In this document: piece after piece, positions 26,535 to 35,465 of the stretch
Position numbering within the stretch: position 1 is the stretch's first letter
Layout: each line of letters begins with the position of its first letter
Origin: Psychrobacter sanguinis
Lineage (GTDB): Bacteria; Pseudomonadota; Gammaproteobacteria; Pseudomonadales; Moraxellaceae
NCBI RefSeq assembly: GCF_020736705.1
Contig: NZ_CP085990.1
Span: 1,302,001-1,366,000 of the forward strand
Length of the DNA: 64,000 nucleotides
Reading direction: 5' to 3'
Position numbers and translations under genes: made by a program
Notes under the pieces: model-generated
Database searches by the model: none
What the model was told of the DNA's origin: nothing
What the model saw: only the letters and a program-made list of their open reading frames with translations

Positions 26535-27632
26535 ATGAGCTCACAAAAAAAACCGTCTTTTTGGCAACGATTAAAGTATCTCCTAACCGCTGAAGAAAAT
26601 AGCATTAAAAGCCGTGCCACTACGGTCCAGTCTGATGTCTCTATCAACCGATCTGAGAGTAGCTCAGCAAAGACTGAAGAGCACTTACAACCGTCTAAAA
26701 CAGAGTCTGAGAAGCAGCGGGCTTATAATTATGGTAAGAGTCAAGCACATAAGCCAGGCAGCAGTGATGCCTTCAAGCTGACTCCTGACGGCTACCACTC
26801 GACCAATAGCGATACGGTAGAAGACCACTTACAGACCGAGACAGAAGAGGGTTCTGCAAAATTCATTAGCTTGTCCAACCTCGATGAGGCAGATAATATG
26901 AAGCTGCGCACGGCATCTTTTCAGAACTCTGATAATCCCATCACTGACAGTATTTTAGATTTCCTAGAAGCGAGTGATTTGAATTATTATTATCATGAGC
27001 CGGCGCAAGAAGGGGACTTTAATAATCCAGAGCAAGAATCCTCCGATGTCCCTTCTGGCAATCAAACCCAAAAATATCAGGGCAGCGTTAGTAAAAGAAA
27101 CGTGCATCATATTTCTATGGCCATGCGCTATTATAGTGAAGGCGGTAATAGCGATACTTCTGACAGCCCTATAGTGCAACAGCCTGGCACTGAGCAGTCG
27201 ACAGAAAAGGGAGAGGTCGAGTGGGGTTGTGTGATTCGAGTGCACGAACACACTCAATTAGTGGCATTTTATGGAGTTCTACCTTTCCAGTTGCCTGAAT
27301 CGCACCTGCAGGCAGGTATGGTGCTCGCTACTCAACTTAATTACGATATGATGCTCGGCTGTGTGGAAGTTGACATTCGTGATGGTGAGATACGGTTTAA
27401 GAATTCTTTAGATCTTGAGCCAGTGATTAATGCCAGTGGGGGCTTTGTGCCACCTACGGTGATTAGTTATTTATTAAAAGGGGTGATGGCAATGACGGCC
27501 TCTTTTGCCCCTTTGTTTAGTGACTTAATTGCCAGTGATCCGCAAGATTTTGAACTAGACACCTTGCTTGAAGAGTTAAATAAAGCCCAAATGGATAAGA
27601 CCTTCTTTTTGGCAACTCGGGTTCGACAGTAG
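26535..27632 (+). CDS. YbjN-like protein with long disordered N-terminal region
   Basis: A 365-residue cytosolic protein. Residues 1-225 are polar, Ser/Gln/Glu-rich and low in complexity. The C-terminal 135 residues are ordered-looking and contain LATQLNYDMMLGCVEVDIRDGEIRF-type strands (in shorter pieces: LNYDMMLGCVEVD, then GEIRFKNSLDLE) and a closing helix, which matches the YbjN/type III chaperone-like fold (DUF1790). In enterobacteria YbjN affects motility and stress tolerance; the mechanism is not known. The assignment rests on this pattern only. The gene precedes an HDAC-type deacetylase gene. Confidence 0.6.
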   Translation: MSSQKKPSFWQRLKYLLTAEENSIKSRATTVQSDVSINRSESSSAKTEEHLQPSKTESEKQRAYNYGKSQAHKPGSSDAFKLTPDGYHSTNSDTVEDHLQTETEEGSAKFISLSNLDEADNMKLRTASFQNSDNPITDSILDFLEASDLNYYYHEPAQEGDFNNPEQESSDVPSGNQTQKYQGSVSKRNVHHISMAMRYYSEGGNSDTSDSPIVQQPGTEQSTEKGEVEWGCVIRVHEHTQLVAFYGVLPFQLPESHLQAGMVLATQLNYDMMLGCVEVDIRDGEIRFKNSLDLEPVINASGGFVPPTVISYLLKGVMAMTASFAPLFSDLIASDPQDFELDTLLEELNKAQMDKTFFLATRVRQ

Positions 27633-27704
27633 TAGCCCCCTTCTACAGACGACAGACAGTTAGATTCTCCAATACATGTTTTTCAGATTAGTTTATTAGA
27701 CACT

Positions 27705-28610
27705 ATGTTAAAAGTCGCATTTTCTCCCATTTTTCTGTACCAAGTCCCAGAAAAGCATCGCTTTCCCATGCAAAAATATCGGCTAATACCAGAACGATTG
27801 GTAGAAGAAGGTACCCTAAGCGAGGACAATTTCTTTGCGCCCAGTAAAGCCTCTGAGCAAGAGATTTTAACCACGCATACGGCTGAGTATTGGGACAAGC
27901 TTAAGACTCAGACCTTATCACGCAAAGAGGCACGAGCCATAGGCTTTGAGATGACGCCTGAGTTGGTAGAGCGGGGTAGATATATTGCTCATGCTACTTA
28001 CGAATGCGCATTATATGCCAAGCAATATGGGGTCTCTTTGAATGTGGCCGGTGGCACGCATCACTCGTTTGCGGATCATGGCGAAGGGTTTTGTGTTTTC
28101 AATGATGTGTGTATTGCCAGCAACTTGCTTCTGTCACGCGGTGAGGCAAATCGAATCCTTATTGTAGATTTGGACGTACATCAAGGTAACGGTAATGCCA
28201 GTATTATGGCCAATGAACCAAGGGTGTTCGTGTTTAGCATGCATGGAGAGAAGAACTATCCTTTTCGAAAGCCACCTTCGGATTTAGACATTGATTTACC
28301 GAATGAGACGGATGATGAAACCTACCTCAATATCTTAAAGCAAACCTTGCCAAGGCTAATTGCAGAGCATAACCCCGATTTAATCTTTTATCAGTCGGCA
28401 GTAGACGTACTAGCCACTGACAAACTGGGTAAGCTATCCCTGACACTTGAGGGCTGCAAACAAAGAGATGAGTTTGTATTGAGCCAAGCAAAAGCGCATA
28501 ACATTCCTATTGCGATTGTTATGGGCGGTGGTTACTCTGAGGAAGTTGAACAGGTGGTGGAAGCGCACTGTAATACCTTTAGATTGGCAAAGCAGTTGTT
28601 CTTTGGCTAA
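27705..28610 (+). CDS. Histone deacetylase family protein
   Basis: A 301-residue zinc-dependent deacylase of the arginase/deacetylase fold. The GGTHHS motif holds the catalytic His pair at 119-120, DLDVH (155-159) supplies two zinc ligands, and the QSAVDVLATD region supplies the third Asp; MGGGYS near the end forms the Tyr-containing loop. Bacterial members act on acetylated polyamines, acetoin-related or protein substrates, and the substrate here is not apparent. Terminated by a strong hairpin shared with the convergent kinase gene. Confidence 0.9.
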   Translation: MLKVAFSPIFLYQVPEKHRFPMQKYRLIPERLVEEGTLSEDNFFAPSKASEQEILTTHTAEYWDKLKTQTLSRKEARAIGFEMTPELVERGRYIAHATYECALYAKQYGVSLNVAGGTHHSFADHGEGFCVFNDVCIASNLLLSRGEANRILIVDLDVHQGNGNASIMANEPRVFVFSMHGEKNYPFRKPPSDLDIDLPNETDDETYLNILKQTLPRLIAEHNPDLIFYQSAVDVLATDKLGKLSLTLEGCKQRDEFVLSQAKAHNIPIAIVMGGGYSEEVEQVVEAHCNTFRLAKQLFFG

Positions 28611-28697
28611 CTACACCTCCAAACGTCAGTGCAATCTAAGTCGGTACCCGTCAGATATTACCCATTGATGCCATTCATCGGTATAAACATAACTCAT

Positions 28698-28731
28698 AAA
28701 AAAGGTGCCTATTTTATAGGCACCTTTTTTG
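28698..28731. terminator. Bidirectional terminator between deacetylase and kinase genes
   Basis: Stem AAAAAAGGTGCCTAT / ATAGGCACCTTTTTT with a short loop, between two convergent genes. Confidence 0.9.
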
Positions 28732-28798
28732 CAGCTTGTCTTTTAATATAAAGCCCAGTCTTTTAACTTAACTGCTTAGCAGACTCATCTTAATCAGT

Positions 28799-30559
28799 TT
28801 AGGTAAAATTGGGCTTCTCTACGGTCACGGTATCATTAACGGGCAGTAACACAATGAAACGGGTACGGCCATTATAAGTGTCGGTACGAATGCGTCCATT
28901 ATGGGCTTCAACGATTTGGGCAACCAAAGATAACCCTAAGCCAGATCCTTTTTTCTGCTGTTGCAAACGCACGAAAGGACTAAATATCTCCTCTCGCTTA
29001 TCTAGCGGAATCCCTTTACCCTGATCAATGACTGCCAATACTGCAAAGTTAGGTTCAATAATTGGCTCTGCTTTGGGTCGACGCAGACGCTTGGTAAAGC
29101 CAATTTCATTAAGTTTTGAGCCATCGGCTTTGGCCTTGTTATTGCCTTTATCTTGTTCTTTGGACGCCACTTGACCAGTAGTCAATGATGATTGCCCCTC
29201 GCCATTTGAAGTAGCTAACTCTGTACCACCATTTTGATCTTCAACGGCTAAACTGCTTAATGAGTCTGATTCTGTGTCGCTATCAGGACCCTTGGTAGCC
29301 GTAGACTGATCCTCTAAAGAGTCGTTTAATTCTCTGGTAGCCTCAATCTTGGCTGCTTCAATTTGATCCAATAGCTGCTTCGGAGGATAGAGCGCCTCTT
29401 CTTGCGCAACCACACCGTATAAGTGCACTTCAATAGGAGGCTCACCATGAATCAACGCATTATTTAATAGATTGCGAATCAAGTGAATTAACAGTTTAGG
29501 CTGACCTTCAAGAACAAGAGATTTACCGTATAAAGTGGCTTCAGGATAGTGCTGACACTCTTGGTTAACCAATTCATAGAAATCAAAACGCTCATTGTTC
29601 TGCGCCGCATGACCAGCATCAAGTCGACTGACTAACAAGATACTTTCTACTAAGTCATTTAAACCAGTTAAGTCACGGTTAACGGCTTGAGCTCTTTTGT
29701 GGAATTTAGCCTGAGTTTCTTCAGACATTTCGCTGGCCAGCATCTCCATCATCTCGATTTGCAAACGAATGCGAGTGATGGGGGTACGTAACTCATGCGA
29801 GGCATGCGCCAACAATAAATTATTGGCATCAATGAGTTGTTCAATTTTTTGGGCCGCTTGGTTAAAGCCCCTAGCGAGGCTAGCAATCTCATCAGTACCT
29901 TTGGCCGGCACGCGCACACTGAAATCACCTTCACCAAGTTTCGCCATCTGCTTACTCATCTGGTCAATACGCCAGGTCATAGAGTGGGCAATCCACCATA
30001 AAACAAATGACATTATGGCAATAAGGGCAATGGTACCCGTAAAGATATTAAGCACCGCCCATAACTCTGAACGTTTTGGAGGATTTCTTGGCTCATACAG
30101 TAGCGTATAGCCACGATCACTCATTGCCTGAACGTTAACTTGATCGGTCGAGAAGAAGGCCGGCAACATACGTGAGATGAAAGAGGGGTCATCTGGCAAT
30201 GTTTTCGGTAAATCACTGTCGTCGGTCTGAATCAGTAAATGACCGTTACGATCGTACAGTCCCATTTTTGCCTGCAATGATTCATCAAAAACATCAAAGC
30301 TCTTTTTGATGACTGCCAACATAAAACGAGCCTGCAATAACTCATTCATGGTGGTGGCATTGTCGAGCTCATCCACGAAAGGATCAATTTGGCTAACAAT
30401 TTGTTTGGCCAGCACTTCCCATCGCGCATCGGCTGAATTGTTGTGCACCAGGTTCATTAGTGTAACCATGGCAGCAGCGAATAAAACCAAGGTCAAAACG
30501 ACGCTGGTAAAAAGCTTACTAAAGACGGAGGTAAAAGCAAATCTAGGGGTACGAGGCAT
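28799..30559 (-). CDS. Sensor histidine kinase with inserted acidic linker
   Basis: A 586-residue membrane kinase partnering the regulator upstream. Two helices (about 15-37 and 167-190) flank a periplasmic sensor of about 130 residues; a HAMP domain follows (about 190-242). The phospho-accepting His is H255 in ASHELRTP. The ATPase domain shows the N box NLLNNA (363-368), DQGKGIP (512-518) and GSGLGL (538-543). The N and G1 boxes, normally about 30 residues apart, are separated by about 145 here because of a Ser/Asp/Glu/Lys-rich insert at about 385-503. The signal is unknown; overall domain order matches the RstB/CpxA-like group. Confidence 0.92.
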   Translation of the reverse strand: MPRTPRFAFTSVFSKLFTSVVLTLVLFAAAMVTLMNLVHNNSADARWEVLAKQIVSQIDPFVDELDNATTMNELLQARFMLAVIKKSFDVFDESLQAKMGLYDRNGHLLIQTDDSDLPKTLPDDPSFISRMLPAFFSTDQVNVQAMSDRGYTLLYEPRNPPKRSELWAVLNIFTGTIALIAIMSFVLWWIAHSMTWRIDQMSKQMAKLGEGDFSVRVPAKGTDEIASLARGFNQAAQKIEQLIDANNLLLAHASHELRTPITRIRLQIEMMEMLASEMSEETQAKFHKRAQAVNRDLTGLNDLVESILLVSRLDAGHAAQNNERFDFYELVNQECQHYPEATLYGKSLVLEGQPKLLIHLIRNLLNNALIHGEPPIEVHLYGVVAQEEALYPPKQLLDQIEAAKIEATRELNDSLEDQSTATKGPDSDTESDSLSSLAVEDQNGGTELATSNGEGQSSLTTGQVASKEQDKGNNKAKADGSKLNEIGFTKRLRRPKAEPIIEPNFAVLAVIDQGKGIPLDKREEIFSPFVRLQQQKKGSGLGLSLVAQIVEAHNGRIRTDTYNGRTRFIVLLPVNDTVTVEKPNFT

Positions 30560-30601
30560 AAGGGAGATGTCTAATATAAATTGAACCTGCTAAAAATAAG
30601 A

Positions 30602-30637
30602 TAGCGATTCAATCCTATAATAAAAATTGAATCGCTA
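30602..30637 (-). terminator. Intercistronic hairpin between regulator and kinase genes
   Basis: A perfect 12-bp inverted repeat (TAGCGATTCAAT / ATTGAATCGCTA, 12-base loop). On the transcribed minus strand it is followed by TCTTATTTTT. It lies between the regulator stop and the kinase start, so it may act as a partial terminator that lowers kinase expression relative to the regulator. Confidence 0.65.
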
Positions 30638-30664
30638 ATCCGTTACAACAGCAGGCGTATAAAA

Positions 30665-31387
30665 TTATACTTGGTCAGTAGCAAACTGATAGCCCACGCC
30701 ACGTACGGTAATGATACGCTTTGGTTGGCGAGGATTGTCTTCAATTAACGCTCTTAAACGAGAGATGTGCACATCGATAGCGCGATCAATGTTGTCTGAG
30801 CTGTCATCGTTAGGCATTGCCTGCCACAGTTGCTCACGGTTTAATACCTTACCTGCATGCGTAGCAAAGTAGTGTAGCAATTGAAATTGATGCGTCGTCA
30901 AGCGAACAGGTTTATCATCAATAGTCACTTCATGGCTGTCTGGGAACACGCTCAAGCGACCAAATGTTAGACTGTCTGATTGGCTGTCAGCTTGGTTTGG
31001 CTGCTCGTGACGACGTAGTACTGCTCGGATACGCGCTAATAGCTCACGTGGCTCAAACGGTTTGGCAATATAATCGTCAGCACCCATCTCTAGTCCTAGG
31101 ACGCGATCAGTAGTGTCACCTTTTGCCGTTAGCATCACGATAGGCACTTTATTGGTTTGAGTGTTTTTGCCACCTCGAATTTTTTGACAGACTTGCATGC
31201 CATCCATATCTGGTAACATCAAATCTAAAATAATTAAATCGATAGCGCGCTCTTTGGCGTCTAAGATATCCAAACCTTCTTGACCGGTAGGGGCATGATG
31301 GACTTCATAATAGTTCATCGTTAGATAGTCACTAATCAATTCTGCTAAGTCTGGATCATCTTCAATAATTAATATTTGCTTACTCAT
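30665..31387 (-). CDS. OmpR/PhoB-type response regulator
   Basis: A 240-residue two-domain regulator. The receiver domain has the acidic pair E9-D10-D11, the phosphorylation site D55 in ILDLMLPD, and the lysine of DDYIAKPFEP. The C-terminal winged-helix domain carries TTHQFQLLHYF and the GVGYQF end. The ATG at 31387 with AAGGA upstream is preferred; an upstream start adds seven residues. It precedes its probable kinase in the same direction, the usual RR-HK order for RstA/RstB-like pairs. The target genes cannot be inferred. Confidence 0.94.
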   Translation of the reverse strand: MSKQILIIEDDPDLAELISDYLTMNYYEVHHAPTGQEGLDILDAKERAIDLIILDLMLPDMDGMQVCQKIRGGKNTQTNKVPIVMLTAKGDTTDRVLGLEMGADDYIAKPFEPRELLARIRAVLRRHEQPNQADSQSDSLTFGRLSVFPDSHEVTIDDKPVRLTTHQFQLLHYFATHAGKVLNREQLWQAMPNDDSSDNIDRAIDVHISRLRALIEDNPRQPKRIITVRGVGYQFATDQV

Positions 31388-32327
31388 AGTAGTCCTTAAA
31401 ATATTCAAAATTTATGTATAAATTATCTGTGGTTCTGCGGGAGTCACAAAGCACTTAGGATCTTATAGTGACTTATTGTTGAATTATAATTTCGGTCATA
31501 CTAAATGCTTATGAATCCCATTGTTACCTGTATTATAACTATAATGATAAGTCTCTGCCTATCTTAACAATACACAGTTTGTTACTTTTCTTCGCTATTG
31601 TTACACAGCTAACGGTATCGTCTCCATAATTGATGAAAACAGACATTGGTAACTATGAAATATAAGGTTCTTCTTTTTTATAAGGGTCTAATACGGGCGT
31701 TTTATATCTAGCAGACAGCTATCTTTATAGAACCGCGTTCTCTTTATAAAAGTTATCTTTATAAAAATACCACTCTTTATAGAAAAATAATTAGCTAGTT
31801 ATTAACTTAGGCCATGCTCAAATAACTGGATTTTATTTACGACTGAACTGTCTCATTAGAGGTGGTAGTAGTAAATCTCATAAGTTTATGCTAAAAATAG
31901 CGTTAATCATCTGAGTAAGAATAGCAACAAACGATTACTTAAAGCGCGACCGGCGCAGTAAGCAGTTTAACATCAAAACTGTTTAGTAATCACAGTGTCT
32001 GTGTTTGTGATAGTTAGCTGTTTTGATAGTTGTGTTACCGTCCTGTGCAAAGCGCATAGGGCTTAGTTTGGCTCAATTACTGGCTACTAGTTTCTATCTG
32101 TGCTATCAACTTATAAATGCCAAATCCTCAGCAGGAGCCACTAAATATTAGCTAATTAGATATCAGTTGCTAGGTATCAGTCATTAAATGTTGAGAGGTT
32201 AATGTCTAAAACGGCGACAGCAAGTTGATAACAACTGCTCAGATGAATATTTACACAAAATAATGATGCGTTTTTATGAGAATGAGCTATTATTTTGTTT
32301 TAATAATTTTAAGTGGATAGGTAGAGT
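31388..32327. other. 940-bp intergenic region with repeat words and inverted repeat
   Basis: No open frame is convincing here. It holds four CTTTATA words at 31723, 31742, 31757 and 31775 with spacings of 19, 15 and 18 bases, and an inverted repeat at 31972-32027 (ATCAAAAC / GTTTTGAT, with inner ATCACA / TGTGAT arms). It separates the divergent response regulator and cytochrome b561 genes, so long leaders, a small RNA or complex control are possible. Confidence 0.5.
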
Positions 32328-32885
32328 ATGTCTATTGCACCAAATAGCCCTCGTGCTAATACAGTGACAGCAGTCAAACCCAATAAATGGTCAGCCGCAG
32401 TAAAGGTTTTTCACTGGGGCAGTGTGTTATTGCTACTTGTGGTATGGGGCATGATAACCTTGTATCAAAATTCGGATGGTGATACCTATCTGAATTTACA
32501 CCGAGCGTTCGGGGTCAGCATGTTGTTTTGGATGATTGCCAGAGTAATTAGTCGAATTATCAGTCCCACGCCAGCAGACGTGCCAATGCCAAAATGGCAG
32601 ACTACTGTTTCGCATCTGACTCATTTACTGCTTTATATCTTATTATTTGCTATGCCAATTTCAGGTATCTTAATGACTTGGTATGGAGGACGTAGTATTG
32701 ATATGTTTGGTTTATTTGAGTTGCCTAGTATATTAGTCACGGATCGTGGTCAGGCTCGCTTATTTAACAACCTACATACGAATGTGATTTGGACCACGCT
32801 ACTGGTGTTTACGGCATTGCATATTTTAGGAGCCTTGCAACATCAATTTATTAAGAAAGATAATATTATCTCTAGGATAAAATAA
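32328..32885 (+). CDS. Cytochrome b561
   Basis: A 185-residue four-helix membrane protein binding b-type haem, which passes electrons from quinol or ascorbate-like donors. Conserved His residues lie in the first helix (VFHWGS), in the second (LHRAFG), and in the LTHLLLY and LHILG/LHTN segments of helices 3 and 4, as in CybB. The N-terminal 15 residues are a soluble extension. Stand-alone gene ending at a terminator shared with minE. Confidence 0.9.
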   Translation: MSIAPNSPRANTVTAVKPNKWSAAVKVFHWGSVLLLLVVWGMITLYQNSDGDTYLNLHRAFGVSMLFWMIARVISRIISPTPADVPMPKWQTTVSHLTHLLLYILLFAMPISGILMTWYGGRSIDMFGLFELPSILVTDRGQARLFNNLHTNVIWTTLLVFTALHILGALQHQFIKKDNIISRIK

Positions 32886-32920
32886 TAATTTTAGTTGTGG
32901 TTCTAAAGCCATAAGCCACA

Positions 32921-32948
32921 AAAAATCGCCTCTTCTGAGGCGATTTTT
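32921..32948. terminator. Bidirectional terminator between cytochrome b561 gene and minE
   Basis: Stem AAAAATCGCCTC / GAGGCGATTTTT with a TTCT loop, between two convergent genes. Confidence 0.92.
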
Positions 32949-32991
32949 TATGAGTAAACAGTTTGTTTTAGCTGAAAATGAGAAGTCAGTA

Positions 32992-33276
32992 CTATTTAGC
33001 GTCTGGCAAGTTAATGTTCATTTCTAACACGTCAAGATTATCTTCATGACGATGATTGATGTTCACATCATTAATTTGTACGCCATTGACATACTTATTG
33101 ACCACTTCAAGAATTTCACGTTTCATCTTTTCAATGCGGTCTGCCGTTAAGCGAGAGTTTAGACGGTTTTCACTGGCAACAATAACTTTCAGTCGTTCAG
33201 TAGCTGTATTGGCACTACCAGAGCTCTTGGTCTCTGGGCCAAACAGGCTACTCCAAAATCCTCTTTTCTTAGACAT
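32992..33276 (-). CDS. minE: Cell division topological factor MinE
   Basis: A 94-residue protein that releases MinD from the membrane and drives pole-to-pole oscillation. The anti-MinCD helix ([12 protein letters not shown], about 27-38) and the basic [18 protein letters not shown] stretch are typical. It begins three bases after the minD stop, so expression is coupled. Confidence 0.96.
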   Translation of the reverse strand: MSKKRGFWSSLFGPETKSSGSANTATERLKVIVASENRLNSRLTADRIEKMKREILEVVNKYVNGVQINDVNINHRHEDNLDVLEMNINLPDAK

Positions 33277-33278
33277 CC

Positions 33279-34091
33279 TTAACCCCCAAACCAGCGTTGT
33301 AAGAAACTCTTCTTCTTAACATCAATGTGACGTAATGGTCTTTGTTCACCTAAGAAACGAGCAACGATGTCGTCGTAACACTGACCGGCGATAGAATCTT
33401 GGTAATGAATAACTGGCTCACCATGGTTAGAGGCTTCAAGAACACTATTGCTTTCAGGAACCACGCCAAGTAAAGGCACTTTTAAGATGTCATTAGAGAT
33501 GGTATCAATGTCCATCATTTCTTTAGCAGCAGCACGTTCAGGATTGTAGCGGTTAATAACCAAATGCTCACGAACCGTACCTGTGCCTTCTTCTACTTTC
33601 TTAGTACGGCTTTGTAAAACACCGATAATACGGTCTGAGTCACGTACAGAAGAGATTTCAGGGTTGGTCACAATGATAGCTTCATCAGCATGATACATCG
33701 CAAGCTGAGCACCACGTTCGATACCAGCAGGAGAATCACAAATGATATAGTCGAACTGTTTAGACAGCTCTTCAATAACTTCTGCCACACCTTCATCAGT
33801 CAATGCGTCTTTATCGCGAGTCTGACTGGCAGGAAGAATGTATAAATTGTCTAGCTGCTTGTCTTTCACCAACGCTTGCTGTAAACGCGCGTTACCCGAA
33901 ATGACGTCAACGAAATCGTAAACAATTCGGTTTTCACAGCCCATAAGCAAATCAAGGTTACGTAAGCCCACATCAAAATCGATGACGACTGTTTTATGAC
34001 CACGTAATGCTAAGCCTGCAGCAAATGAAGCGCTGGTCGTAGTTTTACCGACACCGCCTTTGCCTGAGGTAATTACAACGATTTTTGCCAC
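33279..34091 (-). CDS. minD: Septum-site ATPase MinD
   Basis: A 270-residue deviant Walker-type ATPase. The motif GKGGVGKT (10-17), the switch residues and the C-terminal amphipathic membrane helix ([11 protein letters not shown]) are present. With MinC it blocks FtsZ assembly away from mid-cell. It is followed immediately by minE. The upstream gap to minC is 433 bp, unusually long for minCDE, implying a separate minDE promoter. Confidence 0.97.
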   Translation of the reverse strand: MAKIVVITSGKGGVGKTTTSASFAAGLALRGHKTVVIDFDVGLRNLDLLMGCENRIVYDFVDVISGNARLQQALVKDKQLDNLYILPASQTRDKDALTDEGVAEVIEELSKQFDYIICDSPAGIERGAQLAMYHADEAIIVTNPEISSVRDSDRIIGVLQSRTKKVEEGTGTVREHLVINRYNPERAAAKEMMDIDTISNDILKVPLLGVVPESNSVLEASNHGEPVIHYQDSIAGQCYDDIVARFLGEQRPLRHIDVKKKSFLQRWFGG

Positions 34092-34524
34092 TATGGCATA
34101 CTCCTATAAATTTGAAAATGGACAATTCTTATTTGCCCATCACTAAAATGAATTTGGACACACTGCGCAGCTAAATTTTCAGCCGAATGTATAGCAAAAT
34201 CTTATACAGCACAAAGCGACCCAATAAGTCAAATTTTGTGCCATTAGATTATCACAGATAAGTTTGAAGTAACAGCATTCGCTTGATTATAAAGGCGTAA
34301 GCATTGATGTGTGTGTGAATTTAATACGTGTTTTTATTTCTGGCATATTACTGAGAACTGCTCATAAAAGTTTATTGCCAATAATAATTTCTGAGCAATG
34401 TCAATAAAAGTCCTGTGTAGGAGATAAATGTGACCGGCTCTTAGGAACAAAAAGCCCATCAAGTATCACTTATCCCCATAACAATGTATTGTAAGATTCT
34501 GTTGGCGCTACCTAAATAGCCAAA
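34092..34524 (-). other. Long gap between minC and minD
   Basis: Typical minC and minD genes are adjacent. The 433 bp here contain no convincing frame. On the transcribed strand a TTGACT word and a TATAAG word occur, but 20 bases apart, too far for a good promoter, so none is called. No hairpin with a T-run was seen. Confidence 0.5.
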
Positions 34525-35364
34525 TTAGCTTTCCTTGATTATTTCAAAAACCAAGCCTTGACCTTCAACGAATCTCACCTGAACTGGTTTATCAATCATT
34601 TCTGCAGGAATATTGTCGTTCAGACAATAAGTACCGGCAACAGACACTAATGAGGGATTAAAGCGCTGACAAAAAATACGAGCGTCTTTGTCCCCCGTTG
34701 CACCTGCTACCAAACGTCCTTGGGCACGCCCATAAACATGAAGGCTATTGTCAGTAATGGCTTCAGCACCGTTATTGACACTATCGGTTAACACTAAATC
34801 TCCGCCGACATGGTTGATGCTTTGTCCTGAACGCAGCATTTGATCATAGAAAAGCGTGGTCATGGCATCGGCTTCAATAAAGTCAGAACCGCTTCCATTA
34901 CGATTGCTTTCAGAGGTAACAACCGTTTCAGCTATGCCATTCTGTTCTTTGGCTGGTGCTTCAGTTTTAAGAGGTGCTTCTTTAGGGTCATGGCCTTGCG
35001 AGCTATTAGGCACTGCAGTGCTAGCAACAGTAGACTGTTTTTTGCTCGGTCTAAGCAGTTCGATACGCTTTCCATCTCCTGGAAATATGGCGAGACGTAA
35101 TGCTTTCGCCGCCTCATCAAGGATACCGGTTACCACACCAATAGGCTGTAGGCCCCAAGACCAAAAAAGATCCACTAAGCTATCTAAATCTTGTTCTACA
35201 TCGCTATCAATAATGACCGGAATTTGACTGCTCTTATTACTCAAAGTATCTGCTAGATACGCTTCAATCTCACTAAGATTGGCGGTTTCAAGTTTGATGC
35301 GAGTAAAAGTCAGCATCTTGCCATACATTTTTAACGTTGAGTTAACCTCTGTAGAAGCTGTCAT
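34525..35364 (-). CDS. minC: Septum inhibitor MinC
   Basis: A 279-residue protein that inhibits FtsZ polymerisation. The N-terminal domain runs to about residue 105; the conserved C-terminal beta-helix domain (about 165-279) includes RSGQSINHVGGDLVLT, ARIFCQRFNPSLVSVAGTY and the final VRFVEGQGLVFEI. Between them is a low-complexity linker of about 55 residues rich in Ser, Glu, Lys and Ala. Gene order minC-minD-minE is kept but minC is set apart from minD. Confidence 0.95.
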   Translation of the reverse strand: MTASTEVNSTLKMYGKMLTFTRIKLETANLSEIEAYLADTLSNKSSQIPVIIDSDVEQDLDSLVDLFWSWGLQPIGVVTGILDEAAKALRLAIFPGDGKRIELLRPSKKQSTVASTAVPNSSQGHDPKEAPLKTEAPAKEQNGIAETVVTSESNRNGSGSDFIEADAMTTLFYDQMLRSGQSINHVGGDLVLTDSVNNGAEAITDNSLHVYGRAQGRLVAGATGDKDARIFCQRFNPSLVSVAGTYCLNDNIPAEMIDKPVQVRFVEGQGLVFEIIKES

Positions 35365-35465
35365 AACGAATCCTTAAAGAAAAATAGCAAGTTTTTTAAT
35401 AGTTTATGTTAGGAGTTTTGAGATTTTATGGTCTTATTTTCATGAGTGATTATTATAATTATAAG

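Noticed and set aside
34200..34240. minD promoter with TTGACT and TATAAG on the minus strand
   Set aside because: The 20-base spacing is too long for a good sigma-70 promoter.
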